A stretch of 46,513 nt of DNA from Fluviicola sp. GTDB taxonomy: Bacteria; Bacteroidota; Bacteroidia; Flavobacteriales_D; Crocinitomicaceae. Shown here piece after piece: positions 1 to 8,599 of the stretch; position 1 is the first letter of the stretch; every line of letters begins with the position of its first letter. A program made the translations under genes and the position numbers. Where the stretch lies: NCBI GenBank assembly GCA_020849495.1, contig JADLGD010000167.1:1-46513 (forward strand), read 5' to 3'. The notes below the pieces were generated by a model that saw nothing but the letters and a program-made list of their open reading frames with translations, had not been told where the DNA came from and ran no database searches.

Positions 1-241
1 CTTCAAAACCATTGTCTCTCAAAATTTTGAAAGCTTTTTCAGTATTGTTTCCAAAACTCCAAAGATTCAATCCCTCTCCACCCGCAAGTTTATTCGCTTC
101 AGAAAGAACTAAAATTGGAGGATATTTTTTACCCTGAAAAATTAAATCGTAGGTAGATGATTGACGACCTTTTAAGAGTTCAGAATTGTCATTGATTATT
201 TGAATTGCTTCAAGAATATTGGATTTTGATAGATTTTTCAT
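1..241 (-). CDS. Partial protein with McrB/ScoMcrA-like N-terminal head domain (likely restriction component)
   Basis: Reading back from an ATG at 241, the frame is open to the window edge, giving the first 80 residues of a protein whose C-terminus lies outside. The sequence carries the pattern STYDL-x3-GKKYPP-x-LVLSEANKLAGGE, later FKILRDNGFE. This is the recognisable N-terminal head domain of McrB-like and HNH-type modification-dependent restriction proteins (family knowledge), which often precedes an HNH, PLD or AAA+ module. The start lies 2 nt after the stop of the receiver-domain gene, so it is the fourth gene of the operon. It probably supplies the DNA-recognition and/or nuclease part of the system. 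The effector domain cannot be seen here, so its exact class is unknown. Confidence 0.7.
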   Translation of the reverse strand, partial: MKNLSKSNILEAIQIINDNSELLKGRQSSTYDLIFQGKKYPPILVLSEANKLAGGEGLNLWSFGNNTEKAFKILRDNGFE

Positions 242-243
242 CA

Positions 244-1971
244 TTATTTAAGTTTTACAAAATCAACTCCGACTCTTGCAGGATGACCAAATGCATGATT
301 GGCAATTCTCTGCGCATAATCATTTCTTAACGTAGTTATGTATTCAACATCAAAATAATTAAGCTTTTGGTCAAATTCCTCTTTTGTGAACTTATTGGTT
401 ATATCCCAAATTCTAATTTTACCATCCACAAGCTTATTGTTATCAACATTATAAACTTTAGGCTTGATATAAAAAGGTTTGTACAAAAATCGATTTAAAA
501 CTTCTTGGTTATGAATTAATTTATCAATTAACACTTTTTGAGAAGCAAGGTCATTCTTTAGTTTTTTTGCATCATCATCAGAATTTGAAAGAACCAATTC
601 TTTTATCTTTTTTAATTCAGGCTTTTCTAAATCGCCCCAGTAAACTGCTTTCTGGTTTGGTAAGAAGCTTAAAAATGCCGTATCCCCCAATCTTAATGCT
701 AATTCAATGTCATTAAATTCTGTACCTCTTACGAAATAAAAATTATGCTCGATTTTATTTTGATAATAGCAATCACATAATGCTGTTACACATAAATAAT
801 AATCCTCTCCAGAACCTTTAAATACGTCGCCGAAATTCAAATTAGGAATGTCTTCTGTATTTAAACTTTTCACAGAAACTGCATTGTGAAATACATTTAA
901 TTGAAATAAATCTTCATTGCTTGGTGTTTTATTAGCAAGTTCTATGCTTTTAAAATCCAAAAAATCTTTTTTCAATAATTCAAGTTTGGCTGTTCTCAGT
1001 TTTAAAGTTGCTTGTTCAACCAATAATTTTTTAATAATTATACCAAATGTTTTATCATCATTAATATGGTTTCTGAATTGAAAAAGTGCTTCTGTTGAAG
1101 ATTTTAATATCGTTTCGTCAATAAATCTTTCATTTGAGTTAAAAACCGATTGCATCTCCAGCCCTAACAACTGAAAGAAGCTACCGTTATTTTTCGTTAC
1201 GGTATCTGAAATTCTTTTCAAAAGCTTGTTGTAATCGGAATCCTCATTCATATCTTTTTTCAGCGTCAATACAAACGTATTATTGATAATAAAAGAATTG
1301 TCTCCGACATTCAAAACTTCATAATCATCATTTGCTGATTCAGGAATAATAAGTTTTTCACTAACAAGCGAAATGTATATATAACGTAGAATTAATTCTA
1401 AAGACTTTTCTCTTATTTTTTCAATTGGAATTGTAGAAACATCTATAGAATTAGCCTTAAAAAAATCTTCTATATTACCATTATCATCCCAAAACTTCTG
1501 AATTTCTTCTGGTTCAATATATTCATAAGCTGTTTTTATAACTTCAAATTCCGCTTTACTTAATCCAGAGAAATAGGCATCTAAAAATAGCGGTATTTCA
1601 TTGAAATTACCTGAGCTGGAATAGATACAACAAAAATTGATATGAGGCGTACTAACGGCCTGATTCAATAGCTTCAAAGAGTGTTCCTGTCCTGCAACTC
1701 CTGCTAATTCCCAATCTAATAGAATTAAATCTCTTCCTTTGAAAAGATAATCTAAAATATGAGGATTTTCGAGATTAGATTTTTCAAACTTATGAACTAC
1801 TAAACTTTTACCATTTTCTTTAAAAGTTTTAAATAGGTCTTCTGACAATTTTTCTTCAACTACATCTGGATTAACAGGTGTTCCTGAATAAAAATCTTTG
1901 GCTTTTTCATCGATAAATATAGCAGAGTTTATAGATGAATTTAATATGGTAAATGCTTTATCACTATACAT
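244..1971 (-). CDS. Protein with divergent response-regulator receiver domain, conflict-system associated
   Basis: A 575-aa protein. Its first ~125 residues have the receiver layout: a hydrophobic strand ending in an acidic pair (Asp21-Glu22, IFIDEKA), a second strand ending in the likely phosphoacceptor Asp86 (LILLDWELAG), and a third strand ending in serines (Ser118-120, CCIYSSSG). The usual post-Asp pattern is altered, so it belongs to a divergent receiver class. Such domains are known beside GHKL ATPases in prokaryotic conflict operons. Residues ~150-575 match no family I recognise; they are rich in Asn, Lys and Phe and could be an effector or adaptor. The start overlaps the 3' end of the GHKL ATPase gene by 8 nt, implying translational coupling and a functional pair. 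No DNA-binding output domain is evident, so it probably acts on partner proteins. Confidence 0.72.
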   Translation of the reverse strand: MYSDKAFTILNSSINSAIFIDEKAKDFYSGTPVNPDVVEEKLSEDLFKTFKENGKSLVVHKFEKSNLENPHILDYLFKGRDLILLDWELAGVAGQEHSLKLLNQAVSTPHINFCCIYSSSGNFNEIPLFLDAYFSGLSKAEFEVIKTAYEYIEPEEIQKFWDDNGNIEDFFKANSIDVSTIPIEKIREKSLELILRYIYISLVSEKLIIPESANDDYEVLNVGDNSFIINNTFVLTLKKDMNEDSDYNKLLKRISDTVTKNNGSFFQLLGLEMQSVFNSNERFIDETILKSSTEALFQFRNHINDDKTFGIIIKKLLVEQATLKLRTAKLELLKKDFLDFKSIELANKTPSNEDLFQLNVFHNAVSVKSLNTEDIPNLNFGDVFKGSGEDYYLCVTALCDCYYQNKIEHNFYFVRGTEFNDIELALRLGDTAFLSFLPNQKAVYWGDLEKPELKKIKELVLSNSDDDAKKLKNDLASQKVLIDKLIHNQEVLNRFLYKPFYIKPKVYNVDNNKLVDGKIRIWDITNKFTKEEFDQKLNYFDVEYITTLRNDYAQRIANHAFGHPARVGVDFVKLK

Positions 1972-4867
1972 TTCCTTCAGTAATTTGGTTTATCACGAAG
2001 CAGGCTCCGTTTAAAGTGTTATATTTTTTATCGTTGGTGGCGTAAATATCCAAATTCGCCTCATTTAAACTTTGCTTTGATAAATAAAGCCCGATACCTC
2101 TACCATTAGGACGTTGAGAATAAAATATGTCGAAAATTTTATCCAGTCGATAGTCTGGTATCTTCTCTCCGGAGTTAGCAATAATTATTTCCTTGCTATC
2201 AAGTAAATAATCAAGCTTAATAATGCGTTGTTCCTTATTACGCATCCAATAAATAGCATTATTGATAATGTTGATAAATACTGTATGAATAACAGGTTCT
2301 TTGATATTGACAGAATGCTTTTTGAAGTCATCTGACACCTCAAATCTTATATCATATTCTTCAATTTGGTTTTCAAAAAATTCAAGTAAATAGTTATAAA
2401 TCGCTGTTCCGGAAATGTCTTTAGCTAATGCACCGGAAATTCTGTACAAAGGAGAAAGCAGAGCATATTTGTCTTCTAATTGTTTAAAGTTTTTTTCTAA
2501 AAATCCAAACTCCTTAATCGAATTAACTGAATTATTTTTAGCTAATTCTCCCAACTGACCATTGATTTTTGCATAAAGCTGATTGAATTCGTGGTCAATA
2601 ATTTCGACTGCAATACCTAATTGGGCTGTATCTCTGGTTTGTTCCCATTGGTATTTCATCTGGTCATATTGAGCTTTGTATGCTCCTTGAACTTGTTCTT
2701 CATCAATATCAAAAGATAATCTTTTGATATGCTCAACTAAAGGAAATAAAGTTTTTCCTGCTTCTTCAGACAGATTATTATATTGTTTTTCAATTTCTTC
2801 AGTAAATTGGCTTATCTGTTCTTTAGAAACAATACTGCCAATTATCCTTTCTTTATTTTCTGATAAGGAGTTAACTAATCGCTTTGCTCTTTCTCGATAA
2901 TCTTTGTTTAGTGAATTTGTTTTTTCGTCAAGCTGCTGTCTGTATTCATTGAGCGATTTCTCTAATGAAGAGATGTAGCCGTTATATTTTTTTGTAAAAT
3001 CAATCTTTAAATCTCGAATCTCTAATTTGTCCTGTGCTTTTCTATTTAATTCTTCTCTTTTCGGACTAACAAGTTCAACGTAATTATTAAGACGATTTTC
3101 AAATTTATATAATCGTTCTTTTTGTGTTTCGGTAGGCTTATATCTTTTCGGAACCTTAGGAATTAAATTTTTAAATTCTAAGTCCATTTTTTGTAATTCA
3201 TCTAAAATATCCTCAACTTCCGAGTAGGTAATATTTATATTATCCAACTTTTCATCCAATGTATTCAGAAGACTTTCATACTTAGATTTATGCTCATCTA
3301 ATCTTTGAGGATAACTATTTAATGATTTTGTAAATGCTATCTTTTCAGCTTTTTCACGGGCTTTATCTGCCTCCAAAGCTTTATTTTGACTTTGAATTTC
3401 GTTCAGTTTATCCCTGAAAATAGATTGCTTAGACTCAGTTGCAAAAAAGTCCTGTGCCAAGGCAATGAAAAAATTTATAGCATCACTTGTAAAAGCTCTG
3501 TATTGCGCATTATTTATTAACCCTTCCCTACTGGATTTATCCCTTAAATCAGGATTACTTTCACGAGTCAAATCTAAATAACCGAACATTCTTCGATATG
3601 AAAAATAATATGTTCCAGCTCTCTTAGACCTTCTTAGTTCAAAGTTCAAAAAATCGGCATTCTCCCTTCCATACGGCAATACTCTGAAATCATCTCTGAA
3701 TATATACAATCCTCCGTATTCTTTTACTTTTGCTGATATTTTAGCAAATTGAATTTCTGATAAATTTGAAGAGTTTTCCACACCTTGCGAATAGCCCAAT
3801 TCTATAGGAATATTGCCATAAAAAGAACGTTTATCTTTTTTTCGTGGATTAGTATAATTATAGTCTATGGATTTATCAAATATTCTCAAAATACCATCAA
3901 AAGTTCCATTGCCGTCAAAATTTCCTTTTATGTAAACATCTGCTAAATCAAAATCTGTTTTGTCAAAAAAATTACCTTGCTTTGTTAATAAATCATAAGT
4001 TTCTGAATCGTTATGAATATTAAAAACGGTATTAATTTTAATTTGAGTTTCTTTAAAAGGATTTGTAAACCCAATAAGACTTGATGTAACAAAATTGCCT
4101 TCGTCTATCTTGTCTTCGTCTTTTTCTGATAATTCTATAATTTGATTTATAGGATTAAAAATCAAGAACATTGTTCCGTGAGCATCATCCGAGTTAAAGA
4201 ATGAAATTATATTATTCAGAATCGGCTCCTCTAATATTGCGTTTTCCGTATCTGAAATAATGTCGGATTTCAATTCTGTTTGCTTCCCTTCCCATATTGG
4301 TTTCTCATCCAAATCTGCTTCTTTATCAAAATTTGATAGAAACATTTTTTTCAGTTCAGAAAAATCGACGTTTAGTGATTCTGTTTTTTCTACAGACTTA
4401 ATCGGAATTATAATGTCATCTAAAAACAGATTATAGTTTTCTAATAATCTCCAATCAAAATATACAACTTGCAAAGGAAAACCGATTTTCTTTGTAAGCA
4501 TTAACATCGGGTTTCCCAGATATGCTACAGATAAACGACCTATACCTTTTTCTCCCGCTTTGATACGTGGTCTTTTCCATAGTGTATCTTCAGACTCTTC
4601 ATCTAATTCAGCTCTTGATTTTGAATCCGTTCCAAGTACTAACCATTTATCTAAAACGTCAGTACCAGACATTCCTTTTCCGTCATCAGAAATGATAAAA
4701 TAAGATTTAGAGAGTCCGTTGTAGCCCTCTTTAAATAAATCTGCATTTAAGTTGTCTGCATAGGCATCATAGCCATTTTTCCATAACTCAGTTATGGCGG
4801 TAGGTAAATCAGCAATTTGTCCTTTACCTAATAAATCTACAGCTCTTGCTTTAGTCCTAAATTGCAT
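1964..4867 (-). CDS. Dual GHKL ATPase: MutL/Hsp90-like N-terminus plus histidine-kinase-like C-terminus
   Basis: A 967-aa protein with two GHKL folds. The N-terminal module shows Glu27 and Asn31 in ITELWKNGYDAY, the Mg/ATP loop DDGKGM (Asp62, Gly63, Gly65) and the lid motif GEKGIG (105-110), as in MutL, Hsp90 and MORC ATPases. A long charged region (~480-740) looks like coiled coil. The C-terminal module resembles a histidine kinase: an H-box-like IDHEFNQL with candidate phosphoacceptor His759, an N box NIINNAIYW (~866-874), a G1-like ANSGEKIPD (~897-905) and a G2 box GRGIGLYLS (922-930). The start overlaps the methyltransferase gene by 11 nt, and a receiver protein follows with an 8-nt overlap, so a His-to-Asp phosphorelay is a reasonable inference. 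MutL/MORC-like ATPases in restriction operons are known; this two-module layout with a partner receiver deserves attention. Confidence 0.85.
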   Translation of the reverse strand: MQFRTKARAVDLLGKGQIADLPTAITELWKNGYDAYADNLNADLFKEGYNGLSKSYFIISDDGKGMSGTDVLDKWLVLGTDSKSRAELDEESEDTLWKRPRIKAGEKGIGRLSVAYLGNPMLMLTKKIGFPLQVVYFDWRLLENYNLFLDDIIIPIKSVEKTESLNVDFSELKKMFLSNFDKEADLDEKPIWEGKQTELKSDIISDTENAILEEPILNNIISFFNSDDAHGTMFLIFNPINQIIELSEKDEDKIDEGNFVTSSLIGFTNPFKETQIKINTVFNIHNDSETYDLLTKQGNFFDKTDFDLADVYIKGNFDGNGTFDGILRIFDKSIDYNYTNPRKKDKRSFYGNIPIELGYSQGVENSSNLSEIQFAKISAKVKEYGGLYIFRDDFRVLPYGRENADFLNFELRRSKRAGTYYFSYRRMFGYLDLTRESNPDLRDKSSREGLINNAQYRAFTSDAINFFIALAQDFFATESKQSIFRDKLNEIQSQNKALEADKAREKAEKIAFTKSLNSYPQRLDEHKSKYESLLNTLDEKLDNINITYSEVEDILDELQKMDLEFKNLIPKVPKRYKPTETQKERLYKFENRLNNYVELVSPKREELNRKAQDKLEIRDLKIDFTKKYNGYISSLEKSLNEYRQQLDEKTNSLNKDYRERAKRLVNSLSENKERIIGSIVSKEQISQFTEEIEKQYNNLSEEAGKTLFPLVEHIKRLSFDIDEEQVQGAYKAQYDQMKYQWEQTRDTAQLGIAVEIIDHEFNQLYAKINGQLGELAKNNSVNSIKEFGFLEKNFKQLEDKYALLSPLYRISGALAKDISGTAIYNYLLEFFENQIEEYDIRFEVSDDFKKHSVNIKEPVIHTVFINIINNAIYWMRNKEQRIIKLDYLLDSKEIIIANSGEKIPDYRLDKIFDIFYSQRPNGRGIGLYLSKQSLNEANLDIYATNDKKYNTLNGACFVINQITEGNV

Positions 4868-5930
4868 TTCTATGATTTTGAATTATCGCTTTACCTATTG
4901 CCTCGGCATATTTTGGTGGCACTGCGTTGCCTATCATTCTAGCGGCATTTGCAATACTTGAAGCTTTTATAGTGTAATTTAATGGAAACGACTGCAAAGC
5001 CGCACCTTCGCGAATTGAGATTGCCCTGTTTTCTTCTGGATGGGCAAATCGTCCATTAGAAATGCTGAAAAATTTAGTGGTAATAGTAGGTGAAGGTTTG
5101 TCCCACCACATTCTACCGTAGGTGTCTTTGAAATTAACCGTGTCGTTCTTATGACAAGAAGGCGCTAACTCTTCATTATTTGCATAAGCCATTCTGGAAC
5201 CACCATTCTTAGCGGTAATGTTCAAGCGATCTATATTAATTTGCTTTAAACCAGCAACGGTATGCATAAATTCTGTTTCGTCACGATGACCAGCTGCAAC
5301 TTTTGGGAACCCGTTATGTTCACCAATTGTGTCATAAACAGTTTTAAGTTTCCCTTTGTATTTGATGGGTTCAAGAACATTGTTGTTTACACGATTGGCT
5401 ATTAATGTCAAGCGACGTCGGCTCTGAGGAACGCCATATTCCATAACGTTATGTACTCCATGATGAACTGCATAACCATGAGATTCCAGCCAATGTATAA
5501 AGTCTTCTAAACCACTTTCTTCTTTTCTACGAAGTACACCTGGAACATTCTCCACAACTACATATCCTGGATTAAAATATTCAACAAAGCGTTTGAATTC
5601 AGTCAACAAACTCTTTGATTTTTCAGACTTTTCTCGTTTCGTATTAATGATACTCCAAAACTGGCAAGGACTGCATCCGATCATCACTAGATCGTCGTCA
5701 TTTCGTTGAAGATTCAGCGCGTTTTCCAATTCCTTTTCTTGATATTCAAAAACATCTGCATGAATGAACTTTGCCCCTTGGATATTTGCTTCGTATGTTT
5801 CTTTACAAGAATTATCATAATCAATTCCAGCTAAAATTTTTATTCCAGCTTGTTGCATTCCAGAGCTCATTCCGCCACCAGAACAGAAGAAATCAACGGC
5901 TTTTAGTTGTGTTTTATGTTGTTTTTTCAT
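4857..5930 (-). CDS. C5-cytosine-specific DNA methyltransferase (Dcm/HhaI type)
   Basis: A 357-aa enzyme that transfers a methyl group from SAM to C5 of cytosine in DNA. All main motifs are visible: motif I FFCSGGGMSSG (14-24), catalytic PCQ motif with Cys89 in GCSPCQFWS, motif VI ENV (127-129), motif VIII QSRRR (169-173) and motif X IGNAVPPKYAEAIG near the C-terminus. The target-recognition segment is short (about 180-290), so the recognised sequence cannot be deduced. It is the first gene of a minus-strand operon and ends 11 nt inside the GHKL ATPase gene. The layout suggests it modifies host DNA within a restriction or anti-phage system; the matching nuclease is not among the complete genes. 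Base composition is visibly AT-richer than the housekeeping genes downstream, consistent with horizontal acquisition. Confidence 0.93.
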   Translation of the reverse strand: MKKQHKTQLKAVDFFCSGGGMSSGMQQAGIKILAGIDYDNSCKETYEANIQGAKFIHADVFEYQEKELENALNLQRNDDDLVMIGCSPCQFWSIINTKREKSEKSKSLLTEFKRFVEYFNPGYVVVENVPGVLRRKEESGLEDFIHWLESHGYAVHHGVHNVMEYGVPQSRRRLTLIANRVNNNVLEPIKYKGKLKTVYDTIGEHNGFPKVAAGHRDETEFMHTVAGLKQINIDRLNITAKNGGSRMAYANNEELAPSCHKNDTVNFKDTYGRMWWDKPSPTITTKFFSISNGRFAHPEENRAISIREGAALQSFPLNYTIKASSIANAARMIGNAVPPKYAEAIGKAIIQNHRNAI

Positions 5931-6087
5931 TCTAAAAAACTATTAGATTGATCCAATGTTTTAGTGTGTCAGGAACATTTGAAAAATCTTCAATATGTAT
6001 AAAAAATATACTTACACAAAAAAAGTAATTATTTAAGAATAATCAACAATTAAAATGATAAACTTGATATTTCAATTTTCAATCCCC
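5931..6087. promoter_or_regulatory. AT-rich spacer upstream of the methyltransferase operon
   Basis: This 157-bp gap is strongly AT-rich and must carry the promoter of the minus-strand methyltransferase operon. I could not find a clean TAnnTTTG box; reading the minus strand, the TATATTTTTTATACATATTG stretch around 5990-6010 is the best but weak candidate. The gap also separates the accessory-looking operon from the core-type genes to the right, so it may be one boundary of an inserted island. Confidence 0.3.
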
Positions 6088-8496
6088 CTAAAACCCCAAA
6101 ACCTTTCCGTCAACGCCGATGTAATAGCGCTTCATCTCTTTCCAAACAATACCGTGTTCGCCTTCGAAGTCATAGGCTTTTTCGTAGATGGCTTCGGTGA
6201 GTTGGGTGCCGTCAGATTTTATTAAGCCCCAAAGACTGGTGTTGTCTGGCTTGGCGTAGTAAACCAAACCGTCGTAGTTGGTGATTTTGTAGTGGAAGCC
6301 TTCGGGTAATTTTACCTGTGTTCCGTCGGAGTTGATGAGGTAGGTTTGCCCTTCTTTTTTGCCCAGTAATTGTTTGGCGTTTGTTTCGTCGAAGGTCAAT
6401 TGAAGATCCAAAGGAATCGCTGTCTTTGTTTGGTTGGAGTAAACCGCATTTTTCAGACTTTCAACGTTGGAGGTGAAATAGAATCCACTCGGTAATTCGC
6501 AGTAATTGAACAGATTGGCTTGAACCAATTGTTGCTGCTTCTGATCGACCAATTGTTTGTGGTATTCGTCTTCTTTACTGGCTAAAAAATTACCGTTGTG
6601 CAAAGGGAAGAGTAGTTGGGTGTTTGCCACGTTTGCTCCACCATTTGCTAGGTCAATACATCTTCTTTTGTGGTTTTTGTAACTTGTTTTTAGCAGGTGG
6701 CGCTGGGTGAGAGATGGCTGGAAGTAAACAGAAGAATCCATTACGGGTTCCAATGGCAGTAAAGAGAAAAAATGACCTACAAGCGGACTTCCATTTTCGT
6801 TTACTTGTTGCGTGCGAATGGTTCCGTTTTCTTCGAAAGAGGTGATAGCGTATTTCGGTGGCACAATTACTTTACCAAACGGATCAATCACACCATATTT
6901 ACCATTTTCCCGAATCGTGATGCGAAATACACGGTTTTTATCTGCTTTTACCTCTTCGTAAATGGCTGCAGTTCGCAAAGCGTTTCCGAGGTAAAATAAA
7001 CCTTTATTTCCCTTGTGGCTGTAGGCTAAGGGAATGAACTCCGGATGATCACTGAAGTTGAGCAAGTTGTTGCGGTGCAATTCGTACACTTCGTCTGCGG
7101 GAAAGGAATCAACTAATTGATTCTTCGCATTGTAATTGAAACAGTAGCCTTTTTCGATCACCAAACGGGCAGCAGTGATGTTCCAGCGGTAATCTTGGCG
7201 AATCAAAGTGGTTGCATTTCCAGTGGCATCGTAGGCGTAACTTTCGTATACAAACAAGTGTTTTGATTCAATGCGTCTTTTTTCATCAGCAATATGAGAA
7301 GTCTTGAAGAGAAAGGGAAAAATGGAATAGTTGGTGTTGGTTGTTTCACCGTTTTTCAAGGCCTTTGCTTCAAGGTAGGTTTTGGGTTGTTTGATTTTCT
7401 TTCCCGTTTTTAGATTCCAGCAAAACGCTTCGCGCTCGGTGTAAATGCCCAGCCAATTTTCGTCTAATTGATCAATTTGTTTCACCGGATCTAAAAATTC
7501 GCTTTTCTTTTGTGGATTTCGAATCAAAAATGCTTTGTTGTTTTTCGGATGTATCACTAAACTATATCCATAACGATTGAGTTCAGGATGTGGAACCAGT
7601 GAATCAAAAACACCTTTATCGAGGTCATAATTCATCCAGCGACCATTGATTTGAGCCACCATTTTGAAATCGTTTTTCGTGTCGCGGTAATGAACACCCG
7701 CTTGGCGCAGTTTTAGGTTTCCTTTCGCATCCAAAATCAAGGCCTCGCTTTTATCCGTCACAAAGATGAATTGGTTATCAACCAGATTCATTTTTCCGGC
7801 AGTGAGTGGCAATAATTCCTCCAAGTCAGCATTGTAAATGGCATTTTTAGCAGTTCCCAAGTCATATTCACCAACCGGAGGAGTGTAGGTATAAAGCAGT
7901 AATAAATGATCTGAAAGCACTTCAGTTCTGGAGATGCCTTCCCACGTTTTCAAAATGGTTCCTTCTTCGTTGAATGCTTCACATGTGAGTCCTGTTTGGC
8001 CAATGAACAATGTTTTTCCTGTTTTTTGAGAAGCGAGTACTTTCAATCGCTGGTATTGCTGAGGTGTTCGAATAGCTTGTCGATGTGCGTTGAATAAAAC
8101 GATTTGCCCAAATTGTTCTTCGGTGAAATAGCCTAAACCAATGTAGTTTGCAGTAGGATTCAAAGTTTGACTGATTTCATTGAAGTTGCTGTCTACAATA
8201 GCGAAATACCAAAGCGTTTTCATGAGCGCGTATCCGCCACTAAAGGCACTCAAATTGGTAACATAGCGGAATTGGTTCAATTTAGCAGTATCACCAGTTG
8301 CATGCAAACAACCACAGTATTCTTGAAAGAAATAATCTTCAGATTTTGCAGCATCAGCGGCAGTAAAACGATTGGAAGCTTGAAGTTTCTGCCATAGAAC
8401 CGAACAATCAAAAACCGGTTGTTGAGCCCAAAGGTTTGAAAAGTGCGTTCCGCAGCAAATGCTAGTAACTATGAAGAGGTTTCGAAAAAAGGACAT
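6088..8496 (-). CDS. Exported WG-repeat protein
   Basis: The chosen start is the ATG at 8496, giving a protein of about 802 aa that opens with a signal peptide (MSFFRNLFIVTSICC... ending LWAQ). The upstream in-frame ATG at 8574 would put 26 hydrophilic residues before the signal peptide and is unlikely. The C-terminal half has WG-type repeats such as KYGVIDPFGKVIVPPKYA and LWGLIKSDGTQLTEAIYEKA. The N-terminal half has looser repeats and a Cys pair (ECY-CGC-like region). WG repeats are beta-rich modules common in Bacteroidota envelope proteins with no proven biochemical role. It is divergent from the dienelactone-hydrolase-like gene with a ~100-bp shared upstream region. It is one of three WG-repeat proteins in the window. 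Confidence 0.75.
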   Translation of the reverse strand: MSFFRNLFIVTSICCGTHFSNLWAQQPVFDCSVLWQKLQASNRFTAADAAKSEDYFFQEYCGCLHATGDTAKLNQFRYVTNLSAFSGGYALMKTLWYFAIVDSNFNEISQTLNPTANYIGLGYFTEEQFGQIVLFNAHRQAIRTPQQYQRLKVLASQKTGKTLFIGQTGLTCEAFNEEGTILKTWEGISRTEVLSDHLLLLYTYTPPVGEYDLGTAKNAIYNADLEELLPLTAGKMNLVDNQFIFVTDKSEALILDAKGNLKLRQAGVHYRDTKNDFKMVAQINGRWMNYDLDKGVFDSLVPHPELNRYGYSLVIHPKNNKAFLIRNPQKKSEFLDPVKQIDQLDENWLGIYTEREAFCWNLKTGKKIKQPKTYLEAKALKNGETTNTNYSIFPFLFKTSHIADEKRRIESKHLFVYESYAYDATGNATTLIRQDYRWNITAARLVIEKGYCFNYNAKNQLVDSFPADEVYELHRNNLLNFSDHPEFIPLAYSHKGNKGLFYLGNALRTAAIYEEVKADKNRVFRITIRENGKYGVIDPFGKVIVPPKYAITSFEENGTIRTQQVNENGSPLVGHFFSLLPLEPVMDSSVYFQPSLTQRHLLKTSYKNHKRRCIDLANGGANVANTQLLFPLHNGNFLASKEDEYHKQLVDQKQQQLVQANLFNYCELPSGFYFTSNVESLKNAVYSNQTKTAIPLDLQLTFDETNAKQLLGKKEGQTYLINSDGTQVKLPEGFHYKITNYDGLVYYAKPDNTSLWGLIKSDGTQLTEAIYEKAYDFEGEHGIVWKEMKRYYIGVDGKVLGF

Positions 8497-8599
8497 GTTT
8501 GTAAATTGAATGCTACAAAGTAATTCATTTTTGATGAAAGATGGATTCATTCTACTTCTACAACTTTTCACCACCTTTGTTGTTCTATATTAAAATCAA

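Noticed and set aside
1..5930. Classification as BREX, DISARM or a standard type I/III R-M system
   Set aside because: No PglZ, BrxC, helicase or HsdR/HsdS-type genes are present; the visible genes do not fit those layouts.
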